Positions 15,829-24,426 of a stretch of DNA of 42,557 nucleotides are shown here, piece after piece. Source of the stretch: an uncultured Actinomycetes bacterium (GTDB lineage Bacteria > Actinomycetota > Actinomycetes > Nanopelagicales > Nanopelagicaceae); assembly GCA_903874255.1 (NCBI GenBank), contig CAIQRN010000081.1, positions 1 through 42,557 of the forward strand, written 5' to 3'. Below the pieces are notes generated by a model. It did no database searches, was not told where the DNA came from, and saw nothing but the letters and a program-made list of their open reading frames with translations. How positions within the stretch are numbered: position 1 is the first letter of the stretch; each line of letters opens with the position of its first letter. Made by a program: the position numbers and the translations under genes.

Positions 15829-16014
15829 ATGGATTTTTCATCGTCACTTCTTACTTTGTACACGCGTCTTAACCGTGATCAACATGAGGCCCACCAAAAT
15901 CAAATGGAGCTTAACCAGCGGGCTATCTTTTCTCGCTCTCGCCGTGCGATTGAAAAATTCGATGAAACACTCCTCCACGAACGCGCTATAAAGGTGGAAG
16001 ATAAAACCGCTTAA
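15829..16014 (+). CDS. small hydrophilic hypothetical protein
   Basis: 61 residues from MDFSSSLLTLYTRLNRD. Highly charged and predicted helical (RSRRAIEKFDETLLHERA), with no membrane segment or motif. Not recognised. Evidence is an open frame with plausible amphipathic helices, ended shortly before a strong hairpin. No Shine-Dalgarno is seen, and AACAAT 6 bases before the ATG is a poor -10. The opposite strand also has an open frame here, judged less likely. Confidence 0.45.
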   Translation: MDFSSSLLTLYTRLNRDQHEAHQNQMELNQRAIFSRSRRAIEKFDETLLHERAIKVEDKTA

Positions 16015-16039
16015 GAAACTAATCCTATAAAGGGAAGCC

Positions 16040-16071
16040 GGGCTGGAATGACGGTTTATATATTCCAGCCC
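16040..16071. terminator. terminator-like hairpin without U-run
   Basis: Perfect 10-bp inverted repeat, GGGCTGGAAT and ATTCCAGCCC, loop of 12 bases, 25 bases past the small hypothetical gene. No T-run on either side, so it may instead stabilise a 3' end. Confidence 0.45.
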
Positions 16072-16229
16072 TGCCCCTATTGATGTCCCTCGTACACATG
16101 GCACCCTCGAAGATGCTGAGCAGATTATTAACTTTGCAGGTTACGGCCAGTTGCTATTTAGTGAAACAAGCATGGAATTACAGGTGAAAACCTGCAACTA
16201 ATCTCCCAAGCCGAGCCTGCTAATTGCCT

Positions 16230-17420
16230 CTAAGCAATTTCTTTAGAACCTGCTCGGGCGACTGGTGCTAAAAGGCCGGCCACTATCAACAAACACATTG
16301 GCAGCAACATTGCAGTAGTCAATGAAGTGACATCTGAGATAGCACCAATCAACGCGGGCACAAATGCAAATCCTAGAATTGCAATGAGCAAAGCACGTGA
16401 GAGTGCAACGGCGATTTCAACGCCTTCAATATTTCCAATTGCAGTAATAAGTGCTGGAAAGAGTGGACCAACCCCGGAACCTGCAAGGAAATAACCTAAC
16501 AAAATCACAAAGTATGCAATGAGATGATGTGAAACTTTCAGATTTACGCCAATCATCATCGAAAGAAACCACAGTGAACCGGCCAAAAATCCGCACAAGC
16601 GAATAACTTTTTCAGGTCCAAATCTGTGAATGTATTTATCGCCCATCAAGCGACTCATGATCATCCCAAGTTCAAAGGCAATATAAGCACCCACATAGAA
16701 CTGCCCAGATATATTCATGACATCGCGCAAGAAAAGCGCCGACCAATCAGTGGCACCAAATTCAGCGCTGTTAGAACAGAGCATTCCAACCCCTATGCCC
16801 CAAATAATTAAGGCCTTACCTCCAAACCACGGCAGATTTATCTTTGCCGATTTCTCTGCGCCTTTAACTTGCCCGGTAAAAGTTCGCGCCGAAAGAATCA
16901 AAACCACAAATGAAATTACGGCCAAACCAGTCAAGTGGTACGAATATTTCACGTGGCCAATTAGGAAGGAGCCAAAGAATGCGGCCGACAAAGTGCCAAT
17001 AGACCAGTAAGCATGAAATCCCGACAAATACTTTCGATCACTTTCGCGCTCAAGCTCCTGCGTCATGATTGTCATTGGATTATCTAAAAACATATATCCC
17101 TGGGCGAAAAAGAAAATACCTAAGAAAATAAAGAAGGCGTTTGGCGCATAAGCAACTGTTAAGTAACCCAAGGGAAACACTGCAGTTCCTACATAAAACA
17201 CTCGCTTTGGTCCTAGTTCTCGGACCAACCAGCCAATCATTCGAGAAGATAAAAACGCGCCCGTTGCCGCTCCCATCAATGTGCGACCTAAGACGGCATC
17301 GCTCATATGCAAAGCAGATTTAATTTCCGGAATTCGCGTTGACCAACCACCCATCAATATGCCCAACATGAAAAAATTCAACCGAAGCGCCACTGCCTTG
17401 CGCGCAAGAGATACCGCCAT
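16230..17420 (-). CDS. MFS transporter
   Basis: 396 residues with about twelve hydrophobic segments in two halves separated by a basic central loop (GQVKGAEKSAKINLPW). The first half has the conserved RIPEIK and the loop 2-3 motif variant (RELGPKRVFYVG). The N-terminus LNFFMLGILMGGWSTRIP resembles the YbjJ/FucP-like sugar or drug transporters of the major facilitator superfamily. The substrate is unknown. AAGG lies 7 bases before the ATG. No regulator gene adjoins it. Confidence 0.85.
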   Translation of the reverse strand: MAVSLARKAVALRLNFFMLGILMGGWSTRIPEIKSALHMSDAVLGRTLMGAATGAFLSSRMIGWLVRELGPKRVFYVGTAVFPLGYLTVAYAPNAFFIFLGIFFFAQGYMFLDNPMTIMTQELERESDRKYLSGFHAYWSIGTLSAAFFGSFLIGHVKYSYHLTGLAVISFVVLILSARTFTGQVKGAEKSAKINLPWFGGKALIIWGIGVGMLCSNSAEFGATDWSALFLRDVMNISGQFYVGAYIAFELGMIMSRLMGDKYIHRFGPEKVIRLCGFLAGSLWFLSMMIGVNLKVSHHLIAYFVILLGYFLAGSGVGPLFPALITAIGNIEGVEIAVALSRALLIAILGFAFVPALIGAISDVTSLTTAMLLPMCLLIVAGLLAPVARAGSKEIA

Positions 17421-17499
17421 CGCATTACCTTCTCTCCAAGGTGTTGCCTGCTACCGAGTGTAAATCCTTTACTTAAATTCTGACATCAGAGTTCCATAT

Positions 17500-17530
17500 A
17501 AATAAGGCCCCACACTGTGAGGCCTTATTT
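17500..17530 (-). terminator. terminator after the 107-residue hypothetical gene
   Basis: 10-bp perfect inverted repeat AAATAAGGCC/GGCCTTATTT with an 11-base loop, 12 bases past the stop. Confidence 0.75.
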
Positions 17531-17541
17531 ATTAGAAAGTC

Positions 17542-17865
17542 TTACAGAGTTTCCATCTTGTGCAAGATTGAATAACTCTTGATATTGAGCACTGGGGACT
17601 TCTGCCACTTCTCAACAAGCAGATCATATTTACCTGGAGCCTTGTAGTACTTATCCATGGAGGCACCTAGGGCGGTTGCACTCTTGTGGTGAACTGAAAC
17701 CAACCAGCAACCAGCGTTATCGCCTGAGCCAATCTCCCAAATATCTACTTGATCTGCGCCATTTGTAAGTGCAGCTTTTTTCCATTCCTTAAGACGTGCG
17801 ATTTGCTGAGCACGAGTCTTTTTTTCCATACCTTCTACAACCATAGTTTCAATTGTGTGTGCCAT
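17542..17865 (-). CDS. hypothetical protein, possible dimeric alpha/beta-barrel fold
   Basis: 107 residues from MAHTIETMVVEG; AGGAGA lies 9 bases upstream, and the long in-frame upstream extension runs over the divergent DUF2087 gene and is rejected. Alternating strand and helix segments (QVDIWEIGSGDNAGCWLVSV, then PVLNIKSYSIL) resemble the ferredoxin-like fold of NIPSNAP/EthD-type stress proteins, but there is no diagnostic motif. Function unknown. Divergent from the DUF2087 gene, with its own terminator. Confidence 0.7.
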   Translation of the reverse strand: MAHTIETMVVEGMEKKTRAQQIARLKEWKKAALTNGADQVDIWEIGSGDNAGCWLVSVHHKSATALGASMDKYYKAPGKYDLLVEKWQKSPVLNIKSYSILHKMETL

Positions 17866-17927
17866 TTGTTCTCTCCTATATTTAAATGGGCTGCGATTTT
17901 CGTGAAATCTAGTCGCAATTTTCCTGC

Positions 17928-17955
17928 TTGTATATAGACACCCTTGGAATATTAT
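17928..17955 (+). promoter_or_regulatory. leaderless promoter of the DUF2087 gene
   Basis: TTGTAT (17928-17933), 16-base spacer, TATTAT (17950-17955), then exactly 6 bases to the ATG at 17962. Confidence 0.6.
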
Positions 17956-17961
17956 TAATCC

Positions 17962-18219
17962 ATGAGCGAACAGATTGACCAGTTCTTCCGCCCCGACGGC
18001 ACGCTGATAAGCATCCCCGTTAAGCCCGCAAAGAAGATTGCCGTTCTCAATCACATCGCCAAAGAGTTAGCGCCTGAAACTAAATATCCAGAAAAAGAAC
18101 TCAATACCGTGATTGCCAAGTACCACGATGACACTGCAGCTATTAGACGCCACATGATTGAGTTTGGAATCTTGCAACGCAATTCAGAGAGTGTGTACTG
18201 GTTAGCGCCGACTGACTAA
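17962..18219 (+). CDS. DUF2087 domain protein
   Basis: 85 residues making up essentially one DUF2087 domain: KIAVLNHIAKELAPETKY, PEKELNTVIAKYHDD, AIRRHMIEFGILQR and a final YWLA. This helical domain is usually the C-terminus of ArsR-type regulators or occurs alone, and is thought to act in transcription regulation. No DNA-binding helix-turn-helix is fused here. Leaderless promoter directly upstream. Its stop overlaps the end of the convergent gene by 4 bases. Confidence 0.82.
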   Translation: MSEQIDQFFRPDGTLISIPVKPAKKIAVLNHIAKELAPETKYPEKELNTVIAKYHDDTAAIRRHMIEFGILQRNSESVYWLAPTD

Positions 18220-18833
18220 ATCTTTAAGACCTGTACTTTCCAATTAGGCCGAGACCTTTTCGCCACCAATTTTTCAAACTCTTCAACCGGGTCACCCTGA
18301 TTTTTTGCCCACTCCGATGTGGGATCTTGCCATTGCCAATCAACTGGCATCGCCCTAACAATCTTTCGAACATTGAGAAAACTGAGCACCAAAACATGGC
18401 CCTCGTAATCACCATCGAGTTCGAGTTGGGAAACTTTGCACCGCTCGCACCACCACGTGAAGCACTTTAGATTTCCGGCTTTCATTTTGTCAGCAAGGAC
18501 ATCAAAAGTTCTCTCAACAATTGATTTTTCAAAGGCCACACCAATTAGCGAGCTTCCAATCAATCGAATTGCATATTCCCCAGAATCGGCTGCAAAAACC
18601 TTTTCAAAGTTCTGGGGCTCAAATGCTTTCGGAAACTTCTCACGTGCAAAAGCTTCGCTAACCTCATCAAGATCTGGCTCGCCAATCATCAAGTAGCCAA
18701 CAATCAGGGCATGTTTATCCCAGACCCATGTAGAGCCATCCCAATACTCCTCAAGTATTTTCTCTGGCTGCACTTCAAATCTATAAATCCTTGAGACGTT
18801 GTCCTGCATATCGATTTTCGCGAAATATCGCAT
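18216..18833 (-). CDS. hypothetical protein
   Basis: 205 residues, well supported by AAGGAG before the ATG and by lying 17 bases after the upstream deacetylase-like gene. Features are an N-terminal beta-rich segment with YWDGSTWVWD, and a CysXXCys pair (WWCERCKV). No family is recognised. Probably cotranscribed with the VWA and deacetylase-like genes. Soluble; no signal peptide or membrane segment. Confidence 0.75.
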   Translation of the reverse strand: MRYFAKIDMQDNVSRIYRFEVQPEKILEEYWDGSTWVWDKHALIVGYLMIGEPDLDEVSEAFAREKFPKAFEPQNFEKVFAADSGEYAIRLIGSSLIGVAFEKSIVERTFDVLADKMKAGNLKCFTWWCERCKVSQLELDGDYEGHVLVLSFLNVRKIVRAMPVDWQWQDPTSEWAKNQGDPVEEFEKLVAKRSRPNWKVQVLKI

Positions 18834-18850
18834 TGCATTCTCCTTCTCTC

Positions 18851-19825
18851 TTATTTCGAAAGTTCACAAGCAAACTGCGCCCACACCTCGGGTGTTCTGG
18901 TATCAGGCAAATACCCACCGGCTCCCCCAAGCAATATCGGCGCATCTGGATACAGCTTGCGCATCAAAGTGGCAATGCCGACATATCCTTCAACGCTGTA
19001 TTGCAAGTGACTGAGTGGATCTTCTGCGTGTCCGTCTGCGCCACAAGTGATAAAGAATATGTCTGGCTTGAAAGCATCGAGTTTGTGTACAAACTCAGCG
19101 ACTCCACTTTCAAGACCATCATCACCTTTACCGACTGCTGCCCCACCATCGATTGCTGAAACCAACGGATAGTTGTAGATGTTTTTCTCTGGGTTACTTT
19201 CATTTCCGGTTCCAGGGAATATTCCTTTCTCGTGAATTGAAAAGGTAAGCACCTTTGGATTATCGGCCGTTAAATTCTCGGTGCCATCTCCGTGATGTGC
19301 ATCGATATCTAGAATCGCAACGTTTAATCCGTAATCCTTAGTTGCAATATCGGCAGCGATTGCAAAATCTGCGAAGATGCAAAAGCCTGACGAGTGATCG
19401 AACTGTGCATGATGCTTTGCTCCAGGAAAGTGAATTGCTGTGCGGGCTCCCTTATTTAACAGCGCATCTAGCGCCGTTAGCGTGCCACCAACAAAGATCG
19501 ATGCCAGCTCTGCCATATCACTTCGCACGCCGCGCCACTCATCACTGATGTATTGATTTAAAACTTCATCAACATAACCCGGTGAGTGCACTCGCAATAA
19601 CTCTTCCAACTTTGCCGGCCTTGGTTCTACTTCGGTAAATGAAGCTCCCGAATCTTTCATTAGATCCACAAAGAGCCGCTGCGCATTGATAAAGCGCCGC
19701 CCTTGTGTTGGATGAGTTGGATCAAAGATCCAGTTGGCGTATTGGTCACTGTGGACCAGGACCGTATCTGTGGCTTTGTTTTGTGTCTTTGCGTCGCTCT
19801 CCTTAGTAATTAGCCCATGGATCAT
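18851..19825 (-). CDS. histone-deacetylase-family protein (AcuC/polyamine deacetylase-like)
   Basis: 324 residues from MIHGLITKES. A Zn-dependent deacetylase of the arginase/HDAC fold: HPTQGRRF near the N-terminus, the His pair His138-His139 (AKHHAQFDHSSGFC), metal ligands in DIDAHHGDGT (173-182) and a late CGADGHAEDPL. The start at 19825 is chosen because AAGGA lies 5 bases before it; it overlaps the end of the VWA gene by 23 bases, which implies translational coupling. Bacterial members remove acetyl groups from lysines, polyamines or small molecules. The substrate here is unknown. Confidence 0.85.
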   Translation of the reverse strand: MIHGLITKESDAKTQNKATDTVLVHSDQYANWIFDPTHPTQGRRFINAQRLFVDLMKDSGASFTEVEPRPAKLEELLRVHSPGYVDEVLNQYISDEWRGVRSDMAELASIFVGGTLTALDALLNKGARTAIHFPGAKHHAQFDHSSGFCIFADFAIAADIATKDYGLNVAILDIDAHHGDGTENLTADNPKVLTFSIHEKGIFPGTGNESNPEKNIYNYPLVSAIDGGAAVGKGDDGLESGVAEFVHKLDAFKPDIFFITCGADGHAEDPLSHLQYSVEGYVGIATLMRKLYPDAPILLGGAGGYLPDTRTPEVWAQFACELSK

Positions 19826-21146
19826 TTGGATCCTTGGGTGCGTTTGGATCAATAATGTTTCGATCATTTTTCCCACGACTAGATCGTGAGAATGATTCAG
19901 TCATTCGCTTTGTTGAATAAAGGATTTCATTTTCTTCCGCAGTCTTTGCCAATTGATCCATTACAACAGCTTCAGCATTAATCTTTTCTCTAGATTCAAC
20001 GCCGCGCTCATCATCGCCGGTAATAGATTCAGCCACAAAGCGCAGATTTCTAGCAGCTTCTTTCAAACGCTTTGCCGCATCTGCAACCTTGCCATCGAGC
20101 AGTTCCTCAGTTGCCATTGCCTTGGCGCTTTGGGCAGTAATAATCAAACGCTCTGCCCGCACCACAGAATCTGCAACCCGACCTGCAGCAACATCCCCCG
20201 GCACAACATTGACGTTGACTGGAATAGAAACTGTGATCTCTTGTCGATCCGCCAAGTTCAAATACTCGATTGTTAAATCAGCAATCGTGCACAGCCCAAG
20301 TGCCGCAATTTCTGGCACCGAAATATCGATTACAAAGCGCCGGTTTTCTCCGCTAAATAGATCACCTAACTGCAACACATATGTCGCGCCATCCATCCAA
20401 TATGGCAAGCGCTGCAAGATTTCAATCGATGGCGCACCAGCAACAGCTTCCGTTGGCGTAAAGCGAAGCACAGCATTAACAATTGCCTTATCCAGCAAGT
20501 CATCAACTTCGGCAGCAATTGCCCCTATCGCTTCATCGATTGAGCCAGCAAAGCGATGTGCTCCCCCGCCGCCCTGTGCCAGAGCTTCCAAAATACTTTC
20601 GTCATAGCCAGTACCCAAACCAATGCTGGATGTTGTCACTTTGCCCATTGCAGATTTACTTGCAACATCTGAGAAGAACTTAGGATCTCTCTCGCCCGCA
20701 TTTGCATGACCATCAGAGATCAACAACAGCGTCGACCCACCACTTGCCCCAACTCGATTTAATTCGCGCAGCCCCAATAAATAACCCGCACTGATATCTG
20801 TTGACCCACCCGTTTCCAACCCAGTAATCACCATACGCAGCAATTGCATATCGTGATCTGCCATTGTGCGAGTAGGCGCGGCCACATATGCGTTGTCATC
20901 AAATATGACCAGACCAAATAGATCTTGCGGAGCCAAACGTTCAATTAACTTAAGCAAAGAGCCCTTAGCCGCTTCAAGTGGAGCCCCTTCCATCGAGCCC
21001 GAGCGATCCAACACAATCTGCACCGCTTGCCCAGGCCGATTAGCTGCCAATGGATTAGCCGGAGCCGTGAGATCCAACATCAACGTGAGTTTGTCACTTG
21101 ATTCCAACGCCACCATATCTACATCTAAAACCGCTTTAACATCCAT
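19803..21146 (-). CDS. von Willebrand factor A domain protein
   Basis: 447 residues from MDVKAVLDVDM; this ATG has GAGGAG 6 bases upstream, while an ATG two codons earlier touches that site. The VWA domain spans about residues 40-210, with a complete MIDAS metal site: DRSGSM (47-52), TGGSTD and ISDGHAN. A beta-rich region and a long charged helical tail (ADAAKRLKEAARNLRF) follow, ending in a Pro/Asn/Asp-rich stretch. No signal peptide, so intracellular. VWA proteins of this type assemble complexes. Coupling to the deacetylase-like gene suggests partnership. Confidence 0.85.
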   Translation of the reverse strand: MDVKAVLDVDMVALESSDKLTLMLDLTAPANPLAANRPGQAVQIVLDRSGSMEGAPLEAAKGSLLKLIERLAPQDLFGLVIFDDNAYVAAPTRTMADHDMQLLRMVITGLETGGSTDISAGYLLGLRELNRVGASGGSTLLLISDGHANAGERDPKFFSDVASKSAMGKVTTSSIGLGTGYDESILEALAQGGGGAHRFAGSIDEAIGAIAAEVDDLLDKAIVNAVLRFTPTEAVAGAPSIEILQRLPYWMDGATYVLQLGDLFSGENRRFVIDISVPEIAALGLCTIADLTIEYLNLADRQEITVSIPVNVNVVPGDVAAGRVADSVVRAERLIITAQSAKAMATEELLDGKVADAAKRLKEAARNLRFVAESITGDDERGVESREKINAEAVVMDQLAKTAEENEILYSTKRMTESFSRSSRGKNDRNIIDPNAPKDPNDPWANY

Positions 21147-21263
21147 GCGCATCTCCTCTATCTCTGCCTACTTAAGCAGGATATAGAAGGGGACTGACAA
21201 ATTATGAAAATAACCTACCCATCCCAGACAAGTAACCTTTAGTAAAGAGGCCCAAAGTTGAGT

Positions 21264-21284
21264 GAAAAAGACGCTCAAAGCGGG
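21264..21284 (-). terminator. weak terminator after the DNA methyltransferase gene
   Basis: Minus strand: short stem CGCT/AGCG followed by TCTTTTTC, just past the methyltransferase stop. Confidence 0.4.
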
Positions 21285-21291
21285 AAAAAAA

Positions 21292-22857
21292 CTAAAGTTC
21301 CTTTACGATTTGAACTAACTCACTATTTTCATGAGTAAGTATGAGGATTTCACTAAACTTCGGGATAACTGCCGCATTCAATTTTCTAATTAACTCTCCA
21401 TCATGTTTAACATTTTCGTGACGCGCTCCAGCATTTAACTTAAAGACTTTGTTTGAAATTTCAGATTTTTCCAGATCTCGAATGATTTCTTGGTCAATAT
21501 CGAACTCCGGTACTGGCAAGCTTTTCAATGTTTCGAGAGACAGAGTCATACCACCGTCTCTGACTCGCCACCACCAATACATAAGTGAACTATTCAATAA
21601 CAGGTAGGCACGATTCAGATCTTCTGCCGAATTGAAATGCAACATTTTGATCGAAGCACGTGAAACAGGTTTTTTTAGGGCGGAAATAAAATAGCGTGGC
21701 GATGCGGGTATGTAAAGAACATATTTAGAAGGACGATGTGACAGCAATGAGTCCAAACTCGGCCTATTCTGTAATTCATCATATAAATCTATGAAAACAG
21801 AACTCACCTTTGGAAAATATTCAGGCGTAAACGTGGGACTACTTAAAAATTTGTCAATATTTGCAAACATATGCGCCCTTTCACTGGTACGCCACCTTAG
21901 CAAGGATGTAATTCGATGCCCGCTCGAACCATAACCTGCAACGATAATTGCAGCCCTTATGCTGTTAGCGGAATTAGAATTGGTGCTACCGAATTTAATG
22001 CCATAAAAAATATTTCCAGGTATATTATCAAACGTATAAATCTTCAATGTCTCATAATTAGAGATAAGGAGTTTTCTCAATTCCCGAAATTTGCTTGCAT
22101 TAGTAAAGGACTGTGGGGTAATACTTATAAATCCCTTGCTGGTTTTAATTATATTTTCCAGAAAATAGGCATATAAATCGCGGGATTTTGAGGTTTCAAA
22201 CCGAGTATCTTCGCCTTTCATGCTCAAATATGGCGGGTTAACAATTACATAATCATGCAGAGGAATATTCTCAAGACTTGAATCATTAAAAATAGTTCCC
22301 ATCCCAGAGTCACTAGCAGACAAGAAGTCAAAAAGAATAAAACACTTCTCAATTTCATAAAACAAAAATTGATGTTTATCCTGAAAAGAGATTGTGAAAT
22401 ATACTCTTGCAATTGTTAATGCCAATGAATCTTTGTCGGAGAGAATCATTGAGTTGATCAGAAACTCTTCTTTATTTAATTGAGCATTCACAAGATGCCA
22501 GGATAGGTTTCCTATCCCCGAGCATGGATCGAGCCACTTTCCAATAGGGAACTTCTTGGACTGTTCAACCATAAGCAAGGCAACATCGTCCGGTGTAAAA
22601 AACTGACCATTATCTTTACGAGATGTCACATCAACAAGGGCAACACAATATTCGTATAAAACACCTATTTCGCCTATAGAAAGGCCGTTAAGCAAATCTT
22701 CGATTAATATTTCCGAATCATGGAATAATTTATCCTCTAATATATAGTGAAATTTTGATTCATTGGCATTTATGTGCGTGGCTAGCAGATTCATCCAAGC
22801 CGTTTTAATGCCAAATTTATTAATAAGTTCTTCAAATTTGGACGTATCAAAATTCAT
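21292..22857 (-). CDS. adenine-specific DNA methyltransferase of a type II restriction-modification system
   Basis: 521 residues from the ATG at 22857; a TTG at 22869, directly after the stop of the preceding gene, is the alternative. Gamma-class order: GQFFTPDDVA (about 84-93), SAM-binding DPCSGIGNL (about 110-118), and catalytic NPPY (about 207-210) preceded by HDYVIV. The C-terminal half carries a TaqI/Eco57I-like target-recognition region ending GGMTLSLETLKSLPVPEF. It methylates adenine N6 in an unknown site and protects host DNA from the partner nuclease encoded immediately upstream. AT-rich sequence compared with the genes to its left, consistent with transfer. Confidence 0.88.
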   Translation of the reverse strand: MNFDTSKFEELINKFGIKTAWMNLLATHINANESKFHYILEDKLFHDSEILIEDLLNGLSIGEIGVLYEYCVALVDVTSRKDNGQFFTPDDVALLMVEQSKKFPIGKWLDPCSGIGNLSWHLVNAQLNKEEFLINSMILSDKDSLALTIARVYFTISFQDKHQFLFYEIEKCFILFDFLSASDSGMGTIFNDSSLENIPLHDYVIVNPPYLSMKGEDTRFETSKSRDLYAYFLENIIKTSKGFISITPQSFTNASKFRELRKLLISNYETLKIYTFDNIPGNIFYGIKFGSTNSNSANSIRAAIIVAGYGSSGHRITSLLRWRTSERAHMFANIDKFLSSPTFTPEYFPKVSSVFIDLYDELQNRPSLDSLLSHRPSKYVLYIPASPRYFISALKKPVSRASIKMLHFNSAEDLNRAYLLLNSSLMYWWWRVRDGGMTLSLETLKSLPVPEFDIDQEIIRDLEKSEISNKVFKLNAGARHENVKHDGELIRKLNAAVIPKFSEILILTHENSELVQIVKEL

Positions 22858-22869
22858 TTGTACAGACAA

Positions 22870-24009
22870 CTAAAATTCCGATCTATAATATGCATGCACC
22901 TCTTGAACTTTTAGATCTCTAAAAAACATATGTGCAGATATCGTAGGCCTCAATTGTTTCACCTTCTTTAATTCAAAAACCGCTCTTGAACCTATAAATC
23001 TCACATCTGAAGTACGCACAAAGAAGAGTGGATTAATTTTATACCGACTTATCTCGTTGTTCCCACCACGTTTTTTTGAACTAGTTAACTTTTGGCTTGG
23101 CAGCTCAACTTCACCGTCAACAATTTTTCCCCCCATGGAAGTGAGGAATTCAATCAATTTTCCCGGAGTCCAAACCGCGTAGGCATTTCTTCCAGCAGGT
23201 CTAATTTCCCCTTTCAAGTTGGCCCAATTCCCCGCTTCATTTGCAGGAATCATGGTGAGAAACCCATGGATATCCTCAACACAAATCACATCAGCATATT
23301 TCTTAGTAGCATAATTTTCAGACACGGCAATTTGTACACCTTGCTCACTAAAATCATTTACATTACTCCCCATCACGTCCCAAAAATTAAGATTCTTTTC
23401 TAGTTGCTCATTTAACATCGTTTCAAAATGAGAGTAAGTATTGAGAAAAGAGTCTGTCTTTACTAAGAAACCATTTTCTTGATAGGCAGGTAAATCTGGC
23501 TCAGAGGTTTTGGATCCGGGTTCTTTATATTCGACGGTAAAAATTTCGTCCCCATTGATGGTTAATAAGGCACTGTCTATTCCCGCAAAACCACCAGCCT
23601 GCACTAGAAATCGATTGCCATCTAAAGATTTATATACATATCTTGGATTCAAGTGATGAGTTGAAAGCAGATCGATAATTGATTCACTCAGGCAATCTGG
23701 AGTATCACTGAAAATATAGAATTGTCTTAATTGCAACATATTTGCAAAAGTTTGTGCATAAACACACTCGCTAAATACAGCTGATTGAACAAGGTTGTTA
23801 TTGATTATTGCCTTGTTAAGCTCGGCAAGCAAGGCCGGACACCGAGTGTCAAGATCCTTATTCGGAATAGTTCTTTGATTCTTAAAATCATTCCAGATAT
23901 TGTCTCGCTCATTTTTATTGAATATGACTTTGGTGTAAGCCATTGAATAGAACTCACGAAGTAAAGAAATTTGTGATTCCACGAGAATAGATAGTTTACT
24001 ATTTTTCAT
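22870..24009 (-). CDS. predicted PD-(D/E)XK restriction endonuclease partner
   Basis: 379 residues from the ATG at 24009 (an in-frame TTG directly precedes it). No known restriction-enzyme family is recognised, but the segment FAGIDSALL followed by DEIFTVEYKEP gives Asp145, Glu160 and Lys162, the spacing of a PD-(D/E)XK nuclease core. Its stop adjoins the methyltransferase start with no gap, the usual layout of a type II pair. The endonuclease gene comes first, so timing must be controlled by other means. A 19-bp palindrome lies 69 bases upstream of the start. Confidence 0.6.
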   Translation of the reverse strand: MKNSKLSILVESQISLLREFYSMAYTKVIFNKNERDNIWNDFKNQRTIPNKDLDTRCPALLAELNKAIINNNLVQSAVFSECVYAQTFANMLQLRQFYIFSDTPDCLSESIIDLLSTHHLNPRYVYKSLDGNRFLVQAGGFAGIDSALLTINGDEIFTVEYKEPGSKTSEPDLPAYQENGFLVKTDSFLNTYSHFETMLNEQLEKNLNFWDVMGSNVNDFSEQGVQIAVSENYATKKYADVICVEDIHGFLTMIPANEAGNWANLKGEIRPAGRNAYAVWTPGKLIEFLTSMGGKIVDGEVELPSQKLTSSKKRGGNNEISRYKINPLFFVRTSDVRFIGSRAVFELKKVKQLRPTISAHMFFRDLKVQEVHAYYRSEF

Positions 24010-24426
24010 CAAAACTGTGACTATTCAATAAATAAAAAATTTCATTTTCTTCAGATGATTCAAAACTGTGAGGAAATCTAGTAATCAGATTACTAGTGAC
24101 TCGCCTTATCTCCCCATGAATCATGAATACATCATATCCGACCATGGCGACAATTCCTGAAAGTCTTTTATAATTCTACTCAATTGCTATAAATGGATAA
24201 ACTTTGGAAATATCTAGTCAAACCAAACTCAATTCTCGCCACGAAATCGAATTCACGTTCCAGGATTGAAGCTCTTTCATAATCGTGTAAGGGTTTGGAA
24301 CTTCTCGTTTTTAGGCCATTTGAAGGTTTCAATATCACTTGATCTGGAACAATCCTCTCAAATCCAGGAATCCGCTGATCTTTCAAAGGTGATCATTGTA
24401 GACAGAAGAGAGTTGCATTAAAATAT
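24010..24426. other. 417-base AT-rich region without a convincing gene
   Basis: Between the endonuclease and Mrr genes. It holds one clear palindrome (24078-24096). A 68-codon minus-strand frame at 24180-24386 starts only with TTG, has no ribosome binding site and matches nothing I know; it may be the remnant of a lost gene. Nothing else was seen. Confidence 0.5.
24078..24096. promoter_or_regulatory. 19-bp palindrome upstream of the restriction-modification operon
   Basis: CTAGTAATC-A-GATTACTAG, perfect 9-bp arms around one base, 69 bases from the endonuclease start. Likely a dimer-binding operator. No controller-protein gene is next to it. Confidence 0.5.

Noticed and set aside
15844-16104. 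86-codon minus-strand frame opposite the small hypothetical gene
   Set aside because: It runs through the 16040-16071 hairpin and has less protein-like composition; the plus-strand frame is preferred but neither is certain.
17866-18054. N-terminal extension of the 107-residue hypothetical protein
   Set aside because: It covers the promoter and start of the divergent DUF2087 gene, and AGGAGA supports the inner ATG.
24180-24386. 68-codon minus-strand frame
   Set aside because: TTG start only, no ribosome binding site or leaderless -10 and no recognised motif. Kept as a possible remnant only.
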